A stretch of 64,000 nt of DNA. It comes from Kluyvera ascorbata_C. GTDB lineage: Bacteria; Pseudomonadota; Gammaproteobacteria; Enterobacterales; Enterobacteriaceae. Below, in pieces: positions 24,569-33,655 of this stretch. The stretch spans positions 1-64,000 of the forward strand of contig NZ_JBIQOI010000007.1 of the NCBI RefSeq assembly GCF_044197065.1, read 5' to 3'. Under the pieces are notes generated by a model. It saw nothing but the letters and a program-made list of their open reading frames with translations, did not search any database and was not told the DNA's origin. Numbering within the stretch: the stretch's first letter is position 1; each line of letters begins with the position of its first letter. The position numbers and the translations under genes were made by a program.

Positions 24569-25198
24569 TTATCTTTTTCCCAAGGAAGGTAAACCGCCGG
24601 ATACAACAATTCTACGCCCGCCAATGTATTGGTCCATGATATCTCGAGAACTGGCATTTCTGTTTTTTTTACTCTTTGCCGTTACTTTCTTGTTTTTGCT
24701 GGATTTGCTTTTTGCAGCAAGTCTTTTCTTGGCATGGGCAAGCAGAATGAGCCGCCCTGACATCAAACTCTGTCTGGAAGTATCCGCCGCATCATAGCCA
24801 TTCACGATGGTCATTATTTCTTTTTCAATTTCAGATAACGTTTTTTCAGCAACGAATTTCTCTACTACAGCGGAGTATTTTTTATCGAGCGGTTGAGTTA
24901 TCGCCCATTGATAGGAAATCGTCGTTACACTGTTTTTCTTTGTAGGGTTGCTACTGATGGGAGAAGAGCTTGGTCTTTCTGAATGGGCTTTATTTATATG
25001 CTTTTCTAATCTTTTCGCGTCCTTGAGAGAGACGTTACATACTGGACATTTGCAGGTTTGACGGGCAATAAGCGATGCCTCAGCTACCGGCTTAGCCGGA
25101 TGAGGTACCATCTTCCAGCCATGATTGGTTAGCAAATGGCTGGACAGCACCGTCACCTCAACTGCGGTATTACACAGAGCACATATGATTTTTTCCAT
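24569..25198 (-). CDS. Two-zinc-finger protein of unknown function in the defence operon
   Basis: A 209-residue protein. Two C2H2-type fingers are visible: CALC...HLLTNH at about residues 6-26 and CPVC...HINKAH at about residues 67-88; another CKCPVC cysteine precedes the second. The rest has a helical segment (YSAVVEKFVAEKTLSEIEKEI) and a strongly basic Lys-rich tail (KKRLAAKSKSSKNKKVTAKSKK) that could contact DNA or RNA. The ATG at 25198 has a strong GGGAGGAG site; the upstream ATG at 25240 does not. It stands between the YgjP-like gene (57 bp) and the DUF262-DUF1524 gene (107 bp). No family is recognised. Confidence 0.75.
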   Translation of the reverse strand: MEKIICALCNTAVEVTVLSSHLLTNHGWKMVPHPAKPVAEASLIARQTCKCPVCNVSLKDAKRLEKHINKAHSERPSSSPISSNPTKKNSVTTISYQWAITQPLDKKYSAVVEKFVAEKTLSEIEKEIMTIVNGYDAADTSRQSLMSGRLILLAHAKKRLAAKSKSSKNKKVTAKSKKNRNASSRDIMDQYIGGRRIVVSGGLPSLGKR

Positions 25199-25255
25199 AT
25201 TCTCCTCCCTCAAGCGATGGATGCTGCAGGACAGAAGCATCGCACGCCATTATGT

Positions 25256-25975
25256 TTAGCTTGTCATTATCATCCCAGCCATCCCGTCCAAACGCTTCTT
25301 GATCTTCTCCCAGTCAGGCATTACCTGCCCCATGAGCCGGTAGAAGCGTTCACTATGGTTATGCTCAGCCAGATGACATAGCTCATGCAAAATAACGTAA
25401 TCGATGCACTCACGCGGGGCCTTTACCAGATTGGGATTCAGGGTCACCCTTCCATTGGGGGAACAACTTCCCCACTGAGTCTGCATGGTAAGAATACGCA
25501 ATGGCGGTGAGTCACTGACCCATAACGCTTGCTCCAGCATAGCGCTCAGCCTTTTGGCGAAGACTTCGCGGGCTCGAGCCTTATACCAGTCAGTCAGCAA
25601 CTGCAGAACCTTTTCAGCGCTCTTATGGCGTAAGGTGACTTCCAGCTTGCCACGCAACATTTTTACGCCCTGAGCGTCAGAGGGAGCCACTATCACCTTA
25701 AGCATGTACTGTTTGCCCAGGTAATAGTGGCTCTCACCGCTGATATACTGTCGTGGAGTTATATATTCCAGCTGCTTACGGAAGTCCCGTAGCTGCTGAT
25801 AGATCCAGCGCCCACGCTTTTCAACAGCATTCAGAACCTGTTGGTCATCGGTATCCTGCGGCGCGGATACTACAACCCGGCAGTCGGGATGAACTTTTAT
25901 CAGGATGCGTCCATTCACCAACGGTCGGGGTTTACACTCGAAGGTAATACGTTCATCACCGTAAATGAAGCTCAT
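25256..25975 (-). CDS. YgjP-like M48-family metal-dependent hydrolase (DUF45)
   Basis: A 239-residue protein of the YgjP/DUF45 group. The zincin motif HELCHLAEHNHSERFY gives the HExxH active site and third ligand; WGSCSPNGRVTLNPNLVKAP precedes it as in the family. YgjP-like proteins are often encoded directly after hsdR in type I restriction operons of many bacteria, although their substrate is unclear (nucleotide phosphatase and peptidase activities have been suggested). The start at 25975 (MSFIYGD) is 18 bp after the hsdR stop codon; a GTG at 25990 is an alternative. Confidence 0.85.
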   Translation of the reverse strand: MSFIYGDERITFECKPRPLVNGRILIKVHPDCRVVVSAPQDTDDQQVLNAVEKRGRWIYQQLRDFRKQLEYITPRQYISGESHYYLGKQYMLKVIVAPSDAQGVKMLRGKLEVTLRHKSAEKVLQLLTDWYKARAREVFAKRLSAMLEQALWVSDSPPLRILTMQTQWGSCSPNGRVTLNPNLVKAPRECIDYVILHELCHLAEHNHSERFYRLMGQVMPDWEKIKKRLDGMAGMIMTS

Positions 25976-25993
25976 TGCTCTTTCGCCCACAAT

Positions 25994-28900
25994 TTAGACT
26001 CCGCTCAGCCCTACACGGGTAATCTGGACGATCATTTCCACAATCTTTTTCGCCTGATCCATTCCGCCACCTATTGCCTTACACTCTTTAAACATCATCG
26101 GCAGAAGCTTCTTACGAATATCAGCCTCGATATTTTGCGGATTGATCGAGTTCTCAGCCACTGAGATATCAACAGCCTGGTCTACTTCAAAAGCAAGCTT
26201 CACCCACTTATCGATAACTTGAGAATCGGTAATGGCAAAAACCTCCGGCAGTACTTTTTTGTACACACCGAAGTAAGCCTGTGCATGGTGATTACCAGCA
26301 AATACGTCGGGTATTTCGTTCAGCCGCCGATCCTGTACTTGCTCCTCAAACTCACGAAATAGCATGTACTGCTTGAGAGGATGCTCAAACAGTTTTTCCG
26401 CCTCTTCAATAGCCAGACGCAGTAACTTCGAGAAGGCTTCCTGGGCATAAGGATCATCACGTAAATCCTGCTCAATCATCCGGGTTACGCGGGTTTTAAT
26501 AATATCCGTTTCGTTGCGAGTTTTATCCTCACTCCACTCTTCGGGTCGTTGTCCCATTTTGCTGACTTCATACACTCCATCAGACTCGCGGACTTCTACG
26601 CCAACAACGTGTTTATCCAACAGCTTTTTAACCTGTTCTGTGTACTGATCATAATCTACTGTCTCACCGGCATCCTGCTTCACCAGCTGGCGCAAGCTAG
26701 TAAATTGCCTCAGCGTCTCTTTATAGTGCTGGCGATCCTCTTCGCTGAAACTCTTATCCTCAAAGAAGGTAGCCGACTGCAACGCCACTTTCAGGCAGCT
26801 GGCAAATTGCGTGAGTGCCTCATAAAAGTCCTCACGGACTTTAAGATGCACATCAACCATTTCTCCATGCTTTTCTTCCGTGCGCGGCACCAGCACCTGA
26901 CGGAGCTGCTCAATATCGTTTTTGTTTTTTACACCTGCGAAAATCGCCCACAGATTTTTATACAGCTGGGGAAGGCGCTTGTACTCCGTACTCATCTGGC
27001 CGTACAGCCCCACCAGATCGTCAATATCAAACCCGCCCTGCGTGCGTGATGCCAACTTTTGGTAATCCTCAATGGTGGTATCCAACTCTTTGAGGATGCC
27101 CCGATAATCGATTAACAGACCAAATTTTTTCTTAGGATGAAGGCGGTTAACACGGGCTATGGCCTGAATCAGGTTATGCCCCTTAAGAGGCTTATCGATG
27201 TAAAGCACGGCGTTTTTGGGTTCATCAAATCCGGTAAGTAACTTATCGACCACAATAAGTAGCTTCAGCGAATCATCTTTATCAAAACGCTCAATGACAT
27301 TACGCGTGTAAACCTGCTCATCCTGAGAGCCGACATTATCTTTCCACCATTTGGTCACATCAGGGATACCAGATTCATCCACCTCGGTATTTCCTTCACG
27401 CGTGTCAGGAGAACTAATGACCACTGCAGACTCAAACAGTCCGGCTTCATCAAGATACTTTTTGTATTTTATCGCTGCAGCTTTACTGTCACAGGCGAGC
27501 TGCCCCTTCAAGCCATCGTCGATGTTTTTGACAAAATGGTTGGCGATATCCAGTGCAATAAGGTGGATGCGATCGTCAGCGTTATACACCTGCCCTTTAT
27601 TAGCAAACTTACGCTTCAAGTCGGCTTTTTGTTTATCCGTTAACCCCTCGGTGATACGGTCAAACCAACTATCTATAGCTCGTTCATTAACATTCAGCTC
27701 GGGCGGCCTCTCTTCGTAGAGAAGCGGAGTGACTGTCTTGTCCTCTACCGCACGCTGCATGGTGTAAGCATGAACGATGGGACCAAATTTATTAGTGGTC
27801 TTATCATCTTTCAGCAACGGCGTACCGGTGAAAGCAACAAAGGCCGCGTTGGGTAGAGCCAGCTTCATGCGTTGATGACTCTCACCGCCATGACTACGGT
27901 GGCCTTCATCGATCAACACAATGATATCGGGGCTGGTATTCACGCACTCGGGCAGGCGGGTGGCCGTGTTAAATTTCTGAATCAACGAGAAGAGAATGCG
28001 CTCAGTACCCTTGCCAATCTGTTCGGCTAAACGTCTGCCAGAGGTGGCAATGGCATCGGCTTTATCCCTTTTACCGGCCAGCTCCCCGGTTGAGATAAAG
28101 GTGCGACTGAGCTGGTTTTCCAAATCGACGCGATCGGTTACGACGATGATGCGGCACTGCTTGAGAGTTTCACTCAGAATCAGCGCCTTGCTGAGGAAAA
28201 CCATCGTCAGCGACTTACCTGAACCCGTGGTATGCCAGATAACCCCACCGTTGCGGCTACCATCAGGGTTCTTCGTTTCTATCCGCTGTAGCAGCCGTTT
28301 GATACTGAATACCTGCTGATATCGGGCAATGACCTTACCGGCTTTCTTATCAAACAGCGTGAAGAAACGTGCCATATCCAGTAGACGTTCAGGTAAAAGC
28401 AGACTGATAAGTAGCTGGTCCTGGCCCGTTAAAGCTAGTTCACCCGCTGCAATCAGGTTCTGATACCATTTCAGGCAGCCAACCGGACGATGGCTGAAGA
28501 TTGACTCCATCTGCTGTGCTGTGAGCTTGCGGTTTTTGACGGCAAGCATCTCCAGATCGGAGATATCTTCTTCCCGCCATGTCGCCCAAAACTTGGCTGG
28601 TGTTCCGCAAGTCCCATAACGCCCATCATGACCGTTTATCGACAGTAAGATCTGACTGTAGGCAAACAGTCTCGGAATTTCATCATGGCGCTGGTTGCGC
28701 AGACTTTGAGATATCCCTTCATCAATAGTCGGCCCTTTTTTAGCATTGCCATCCGGGCGCTTAGCCTCGATGACCACCAACGGAATACCATTCACAAAGC
28801 AGACAATATCTGGCCTGCGCACCTCAATGCCGTTAGCGCGTGTCACGCTGAATTCTTCGGTGAAAACAAAGCTGTTATTTTGCGGGTTGTTCCAGTCAAT

Positions 28901-29272
28901 CAACGAGATTGTTGGGTTCACCCGCTTGCCATCGATAAATTCCGTCACTGAAATGCCGTACAACAAGTGGTTGTACAAGTGTTCATTGGCGGTAATCAAT
29001 CCCTGGTTTAATGCCGGGCTGTTAACTTCGGCAATTAGGCTTTCAATCGCTTTGTCGGAAATGACATGCTCTTTACCGGCAAAGATAAACGTTCTCTTGG
29101 CTAACTGTTCACGCAAAATCTGGTTTAAGACCACCTGATCTGCCTTGCCTGCTCGCGCAGATAAGGCTTGCTGAGGTGAAATATATGTCCAGCCTAAATT
29201 ACTCAAGAGGGCCAGCGCCGGGAGCTTGGCGCTGTACTCTTCCTGGAATTTTGGCGCGATCTGCATGCTCAT
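25994..29272 (-). CDS. hsdR: Type I restriction enzyme, HsdR (motor and nuclease) subunit
   Basis: A 1092-residue HsdR. The N-terminal nuclease has RRPDIVCFVNGIPLVVIEAKR (PD...ExK). The superfamily 2 helicase motor follows with HTTGSGKS (Walker A), LIDEGHRSHGG (DExH box), AFTGTPLL (motif III), VVDKLLTGFDEP (motif V) and IARVNR (motif VI). The C-terminal part is the helical HsdM-binding domain. The complex tracks along unmethylated foreign DNA and cuts far from the recognition site. It overlaps the RhuM gene by 4 bp (ATGA). Length is normal and no inactivating change is seen. Confidence 0.95.
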   Translation of the reverse strand: MSMQIAPKFQEEYSAKLPALALLSNLGWTYISPQQALSARAGKADQVVLNQILREQLAKRTFIFAGKEHVISDKAIESLIAEVNSPALNQGLITANEHLYNHLLYGISVTEFIDGKRVNPTISLIDWNNPQNNSFVFTEEFSVTRANGIEVRRPDIVCFVNGIPLVVIEAKRPDGNAKKGPTIDEGISQSLRNQRHDEIPRLFAYSQILLSINGHDGRYGTCGTPAKFWATWREEDISDLEMLAVKNRKLTAQQMESIFSHRPVGCLKWYQNLIAAGELALTGQDQLLISLLLPERLLDMARFFTLFDKKAGKVIARYQQVFSIKRLLQRIETKNPDGSRNGGVIWHTTGSGKSLTMVFLSKALILSETLKQCRIIVVTDRVDLENQLSRTFISTGELAGKRDKADAIATSGRRLAEQIGKGTERILFSLIQKFNTATRLPECVNTSPDIIVLIDEGHRSHGGESHQRMKLALPNAAFVAFTGTPLLKDDKTTNKFGPIVHAYTMQRAVEDKTVTPLLYEERPPELNVNERAIDSWFDRITEGLTDKQKADLKRKFANKGQVYNADDRIHLIALDIANHFVKNIDDGLKGQLACDSKAAAIKYKKYLDEAGLFESAVVISSPDTREGNTEVDESGIPDVTKWWKDNVGSQDEQVYTRNVIERFDKDDSLKLLIVVDKLLTGFDEPKNAVLYIDKPLKGHNLIQAIARVNRLHPKKKFGLLIDYRGILKELDTTIEDYQKLASRTQGGFDIDDLVGLYGQMSTEYKRLPQLYKNLWAIFAGVKNKNDIEQLRQVLVPRTEEKHGEMVDVHLKVREDFYEALTQFASCLKVALQSATFFEDKSFSEEDRQHYKETLRQFTSLRQLVKQDAGETVDYDQYTEQVKKLLDKHVVGVEVRESDGVYEVSKMGQRPEEWSEDKTRNETDIIKTRVTRMIEQDLRDDPYAQEAFSKLLRLAIEEAEKLFEHPLKQYMLFREFEEQVQDRRLNEIPDVFAGNHHAQAYFGVYKKVLPEVFAITDSQVIDKWVKLAFEVDQAVDISVAENSINPQNIEADIRKKLLPMMFKECKAIGGGMDQAKKIVEMIVQITRVGLSGV

Positions 29273-30315
29273 GATGTTCCCTTATCTTTATCGGCTTTCC
29301 AGTGCAGTAGCTCGGTAATATCCTTTTCACCCTCGGCCTCTTTTAACAAACGCCGCTGTTCTGCAAATCTTGCATATTCACCCTGAGCTTTTTCATCTGC
29401 CATTTTCTTACTGACAGTGCCAGCGCCCTGTAGCACATTACGGTCGTTGAACTGCAGGAATTGATCCAGCTTCTCCTGCCAGTCCTGCAAAAAAACCTGC
29501 TGACGTCGCAGCGCCTGATCTTCGGCATAGTCCAGCCACATATTCACTACACGGTTCAGCTCACTGACCTCTTTTTGGGTCAGGTAATTCTTAGCAACCG
29601 TGACATCGCCTTTTCGAACGTCATTGCCTTTATAGCTGGTGAGCCCCATATGAGGCTGGCTGGCATCTGCCCGCTGGTGGATCAGCTCAGCGGCTGTACG
29701 CCCAGTGCAGGCAAAGTGCAGTTTGTTCTGGATGGTTTGAAAGAAGAGGGTGGTCTCTTTCAGAGTCGGCTGATAATCAGCAGCCAGCGCGAAAATCTCC
29801 CGCACACGCAGATAGACGCGCCGCTCGCTGGCACGAATATCACGGATACGTTCCAGCATCTCGTCAAAGTAGTCGGGCACCACAGAAGAGCCAACGGGCG
29901 GATTCTTCAGCCGCTCATCATCCATCACAAACCCTTTAATCAGATATTCCTGCAGGGTTTGCGTGGCCCACTGACGGAACTGAGTCCCCCGAACTGAGCG
30001 GACACGATAGCCAACAGCTAGTATGGCTTCGAGGCTGTAATGCTCTATCTCTCTGGAAACCTGACGTTTTCCTTCCTGGCGAACTATCCGGAATTTCCGG
30101 ATAGTTGAATTTTGACCAAGTTCGCCTTCTGAAAAGATGTTGATAAGGTGCTCATTGATGGTACGAACATCCTTATCATATAGCTCAGCCATGGATGCCT
30201 GAGTGAGCCAAAGCGTATCTGACTGAAAGCGACACTCAACGCGTGCGCGACCATCTTCGCTTTGGAACAGCAGGAATTCACCTGCTGGAGGTTGAGGTAA
30301 GTGTTTATCAGTCAT
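29269..30315 (-). CDS. RhuM family protein inside the type I restriction operon
   Basis: A 348-residue RhuM-family protein: WLTQASMAELYDKDVRTINEHLINIF (helix-turn-helix-like), then REIEHYSLEAILAVGYRVRS and GTQFRQWATQTLQEYLIKGF, all typical of the Bro-N/KilA-N-like RhuM fold, followed by a helical C-terminal half with LHFACTGRTAAELIHQRAD and a coiled-coil end. RhuM was named from a Salmonella pathogenicity island and has Fic/DOC-like neighbours in some genomes; its function is unknown. It is frequently found between hsdS and hsdR. The 4-bp overlaps with hsdS and with hsdR argue that it is made in stoichiometric amounts with them. Confidence 0.9.
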   Translation of the reverse strand: MTDKHLPQPPAGEFLLFQSEDGRARVECRFQSDTLWLTQASMAELYDKDVRTINEHLINIFSEGELGQNSTIRKFRIVRQEGKRQVSREIEHYSLEAILAVGYRVRSVRGTQFRQWATQTLQEYLIKGFVMDDERLKNPPVGSSVVPDYFDEMLERIRDIRASERRVYLRVREIFALAADYQPTLKETTLFFQTIQNKLHFACTGRTAAELIHQRADASQPHMGLTSYKGNDVRKGDVTVAKNYLTQKEVSELNRVVNMWLDYAEDQALRRQQVFLQDWQEKLDQFLQFNDRNVLQGAGTVSKKMADEKAQGEYARFAEQRRLLKEAEGEKDITELLHWKADKDKGTS

Positions 30316-31502
30316 GCGGCGTCCACCTCCACACGGCGTTTACCGGTAAGAAGTTGCTGCATCAGGGCTTTTTTTTCTTGTTTTAGGTGATTTAGTTTTT
30401 GTTGTAAGAGCTCAATTTCTTGATCTGCCAAGGAAAGAACTTTAGCGATTTTTTTCTGTTCCTGTGAGCTTGGTACTCTAATTTGTAATTTCTTTATATC
30501 GTCGCTATTTATGGATTCAAATGTACTGCCTTGGGATAAGGAACACCATCTTGGTTCGAACCAAATCAACCACTGATAAAGATAAGCTTGATTAAATGCT
30601 GTTTTTGCTCTTATCGCGGCAATTCCTCTTCCTATGCATGCTTTATGGTTTGATATCGCAATCGTTCCCACTGGGGCTCTAACACTTAACAGAATATCAT
30701 CAGGGTGACATTCTTTAGTTATCTCTGCAGTGAAAATACGTGGTGCAGATTTTCTATTTTTAATGTCAGCATTGCCTTGGATCAAGGGAAGACCAATCCC
30801 ATTTTCATTATAGGCTCCAGATTTTGGTGAGGATCCCATTGTAATAACGGCGATTTTTGATAAATGATAAAACTTACATTCATCATTAAATTTCGGAAAA
30901 CGGTTATTGCCGGTAAGCAATTTTTGCATTAGTGCTTTTTTCTGCTTCTTACTATTGACAAGCATTTCTTCAGTAGTAGCGATCGCCTTCACCCAGGCTG
31001 TAAGAATTTGAGCTATTTTCTTTTGCTCTCTGACAGGAGGTACCAAAATTCTAACTTTAGATAAGTCTTTTTGCCCAATATTCGCTCGAACAGCACCTTG
31101 GCCTAACTTAATTACTTGTGTTCTATAGCCAGACGCCTGAAACAAAAAAACTGAAAAGTCAGGATGAATTTCATCTACCTTAGGTCGCCCTCTTATTACA
31201 AAACCACCAAAGGTAGCAACAACATTATCTAAATAGACTGCCGCCATTGCTATTTCGTCAAATGTTTCTGAAGTGCGATTAAAGAGCACATCACCATACT
31301 TCAACTTATAGTCGCCCAGTTGTTTATCTGACATCTGAACTCGACCAATTATCTTGGACTCTGTGAGGATGTCATTTCTAAAAACATCCATAACATTTAC
31401 AAACTTATATCCAATACCATATTGTTCCTTTTCAGCATTTAAACCATTCTTAAACTCAAACAGATTCCCTAAAATATCTATCTTCCATCCATCAGGCACC
31501 AT
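30312..31502 (-). CDS. hsdS: Type I restriction-modification specificity subunit HsdS (two target-recognition domains)
   Basis: A 396-residue HsdS. Two variable target-recognition domains are each followed by a conserved helix with near-identical repeats: EQKKIAQIL...KKALMQKLLTG (about residues 160-195) and EQKKIAKVLS...KKALMQQLLTGKRRV (about 355-390). The repeats are also visible at DNA level. The two domains read the two halves of a bipartite DNA target, which cannot be predicted from sequence. The gene is AT-richer than hsdM, as usual for specificity genes that are exchanged between strains. It overlaps hsdM by 11 bp and the RhuM gene by 4 bp. Confidence 0.94.
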   Translation of the reverse strand: MVPDGWKIDILGNLFEFKNGLNAEKEQYGIGYKFVNVMDVFRNDILTESKIIGRVQMSDKQLGDYKLKYGDVLFNRTSETFDEIAMAAVYLDNVVATFGGFVIRGRPKVDEIHPDFSVFLFQASGYRTQVIKLGQGAVRANIGQKDLSKVRILVPPVREQKKIAQILTAWVKAIATTEEMLVNSKKQKKALMQKLLTGNNRFPKFNDECKFYHLSKIAVITMGSSPKSGAYNENGIGLPLIQGNADIKNRKSAPRIFTAEITKECHPDDILLSVRAPVGTIAISNHKACIGRGIAAIRAKTAFNQAYLYQWLIWFEPRWCSLSQGSTFESINSDDIKKLQIRVPSSQEQKKIAKVLSLADQEIELLQQKLNHLKQEKKALMQQLLTGKRRVEVDAA

Positions 31503-33015
31503 AACCTAACTCCTCCAGATATTTCGCCATCTCCAATTCCAGCTCAACTAACTGTGCTTGCAGTTGCTTACGCTCGGTACGTAGCGCCATCAGATCAATT
31601 ACCTCTTCTTCTTCAAAGGTATCGACATAGCGAGGAATATTCAGGTTGTAGTCGTTATCGCGGATCTCCTGCAGACTGGCAAGATAAGCATATTTTTCGA
31701 CGTTATCACCTTCACGGTAGGTTTTAACGATTTTGGTAATATTTTCCGGGCTTAGCTGGTTTTGGTTTTTGCCTGATTTAAACTCACGACTGGCGTCGAT
31801 AAACAACACGTTATCGTCCACTTTACTCTTTTTAAAGATCAGGATTGCAGCAGGTATACCTGTACCGAAGAATAACTTTTCTGGCAAACCAATCACCGCA
31901 TCAAGGAGATTTTCTTCAATCAACTTCTGCCGGATTTTTCCCTCACTGGAACCGCGGAACAACACTCCATGGGGAACCACCACCCCCATACGTCCGGTTT
32001 TCGGCTTCATGGTTTCGATCATATGCAGGATAAATGCATAGTCGCCCTTGGTTTTAGGCGGCAGACCACGACGAAAACGGCTGAACTGGTCGTCAGAAAT
32101 ATCTTCAAGCCCCCATTTCTCCAGTGAGAAAGGTGGATTAGCGGTAACCACATCAAACAGCATCAGATTGGCATTTTTATCGAGTAGCTTGGGATTGCGG
32201 ATCGTATCACCCCACTCGATTTTATGGTTATCCTCGCCGTGCAGAAACATGTTCATTTTAGCCAGAGACCAGGTTGAGCCAATTGCCTCCTGCCCATAAA
32301 GCTCATAGTTCTTACTATGGTGCTGTTGAGCCACCCACTTGCCACATTTCATCAAAAGCGAAGCAGAACCACAGGTTGGGTCACAGATCGATTCCCCTGG
32401 CTGTGGGTCAAGCAAAGCCGCGAGCAGATCCGACACTTCAGGTGGCGTATAGTACTCTCCGGCTTTCTGACCGCTGTTCGCGGCAAACTTACCAATCAAA
32501 TACTCATAAGCGTTACCAATTACATCTAATCCCCCCACCCGACTGGGCTTAAGATTCAGCTCCGGATGAGTAAAATCTTCGAGTAGCTGCTTCAAAATCA
32601 GATTCTTTTGTTTTTCATCACCAAGCTTATTGGTATTAAATGAAATTTCTTGGAACACGCTCTTGCTACCATCTTTCAGCTTGGTGCCGTTAGCTTCTTC
32701 AATTGCGTGTAGAGCAACATCGATACGTTCACCGTTACCCGCCTCACTTCGACGCTTATAAAGAGCATAAAAGCTAGCATCTTTAGGTAGAACAAAGCGT
32801 TCATTCTTCATCATCTCTTCAATCAGCTCTGGTTCATCGCCATACTGGGCTTTGTAGCCATCATAGTGATCCTGCCAGACATCCGAGATGTACTTCAGAA
32901 ACAGCATAGTAAGAATAAAATCTTTGTAGGTATCAGGGCTGATGGTGCCACGGAAAGTGTCACATACGCCCCATAGCACGCGATTGATGCGGTCCTGATC
33001 GATCATATTGCTCAT
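31492..33015 (-). CDS. hsdM: Type I restriction-modification methyltransferase subunit HsdM
   Basis: A 507-residue N6-adenine methyltransferase. The AdoMet-binding motif is CDPTCGSASLL, the catalytic motif is NPPFS, and the N-terminal HsdM domain (VCDTFRGTISPDTYKDFILTM) and C-terminal coiled coil are present. It methylates host DNA together with HsdS and forms the restriction complex with HsdR. The size and motif spelling (NPPF, with the long C-terminal part) fit the EcoR124/IC-like class more than the K-12 IA class. It lies 6 bp behind the half-HsdS gene. Confidence 0.95.
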   Translation of the reverse strand: MSNMIDQDRINRVLWGVCDTFRGTISPDTYKDFILTMLFLKYISDVWQDHYDGYKAQYGDEPELIEEMMKNERFVLPKDASFYALYKRRSEAGNGERIDVALHAIEEANGTKLKDGSKSVFQEISFNTNKLGDEKQKNLILKQLLEDFTHPELNLKPSRVGGLDVIGNAYEYLIGKFAANSGQKAGEYYTPPEVSDLLAALLDPQPGESICDPTCGSASLLMKCGKWVAQQHHSKNYELYGQEAIGSTWSLAKMNMFLHGEDNHKIEWGDTIRNPKLLDKNANLMLFDVVTANPPFSLEKWGLEDISDDQFSRFRRGLPPKTKGDYAFILHMIETMKPKTGRMGVVVPHGVLFRGSSEGKIRQKLIEENLLDAVIGLPEKLFFGTGIPAAILIFKKSKVDDNVLFIDASREFKSGKNQNQLSPENITKIVKTYREGDNVEKYAYLASLQEIRDNDYNLNIPRYVDTFEEEEVIDLMALRTERKQLQAQLVELELEMAKYLEELGYGA

Positions 33016-33021
33016 AACAAG

Positions 33022-33600
33022 TTAATCCTTAAGTAATTTTTGCAAAATACCAAGCTCAAGCTGATGGCGATTTTTCTGTAACCTATTGATAAGTTCATCT
33101 TCTTTCTGCCATATATGCTGGAGCTCGATAAGCTGTAATTGAGTTTCAATAGGCGGTACCGGGATAGCGACATCCAGCAGCGCTGATTTCGTTATTAACT
33201 GAATATTGGTGCCACTCCGATGGAACCACTGCTGAATCGTCGGATGGTTTAAAAGCCAGCACACGTATTCAGGGGCAATCTCACTCTCTTTTCTTTTGAT
33301 ACTAACAATCAGGAACTGGCTGGTAGGAACCACAGGAACCTGGCCACGATATACAATTGCCAGATTACGATTCCCCCTGGCCGCAACAACAATCTCCCCC
33401 TGTTCAAGGAATGGAGGAGCGATGCGTTGTTCCCATACGACAGTAGGCAGTACTTTGTGGTTGAACTGCCAGTCCTGATCGAGGTCTTTAATCTGCAACA
33501 GACGCACATCTCCTTCAGGGTCAGGCGTGATTGCTCCCCTCAGAGTGTGGCCTGAACGGATGCCTGCAATTTGGCCTAACTTTCTTAAAGGTGTTGGCAT
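33022..33600 (-). CDS. Half-size HsdS-like protein with a single target-recognition domain
   Basis: A 192-residue protein with one HsdS unit: a start segment MPTPLRKLGQIAGIRSGHTL, a recognition-domain core (LLQIKDLDQDW, GEIVVAARGNRNLAIVYRG), the PPIETQLQLIEL joint and a helical C-terminus ending LQKLLKD. Full HsdS proteins have two such units; single-unit proteins can dimerise to read a symmetrical target or compete with the full subunit. It is encoded 6 bp before hsdM, apart from the complete hsdS, so the operon has two specificity proteins. The ATG at 33600 has AGGGG 6 bases upstream; the longer frame to 33636 has none. Confidence 0.85.
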   Translation of the reverse strand: MPTPLRKLGQIAGIRSGHTLRGAITPDPEGDVRLLQIKDLDQDWQFNHKVLPTVVWEQRIAPPFLEQGEIVVAARGNRNLAIVYRGQVPVVPTSQFLIVSIKRKESEIAPEYVCWLLNHPTIQQWFHRSGTNIQLITKSALLDVAIPVPPIETQLQLIELQHIWQKEDELINRLQKNRHQLELGILQKLLKD

Positions 33601-33655
33601 ACGGACCCCTGATTCATTGCACCATCCCTGGCGCATCTGTTCTTAAGCGTGGCGA

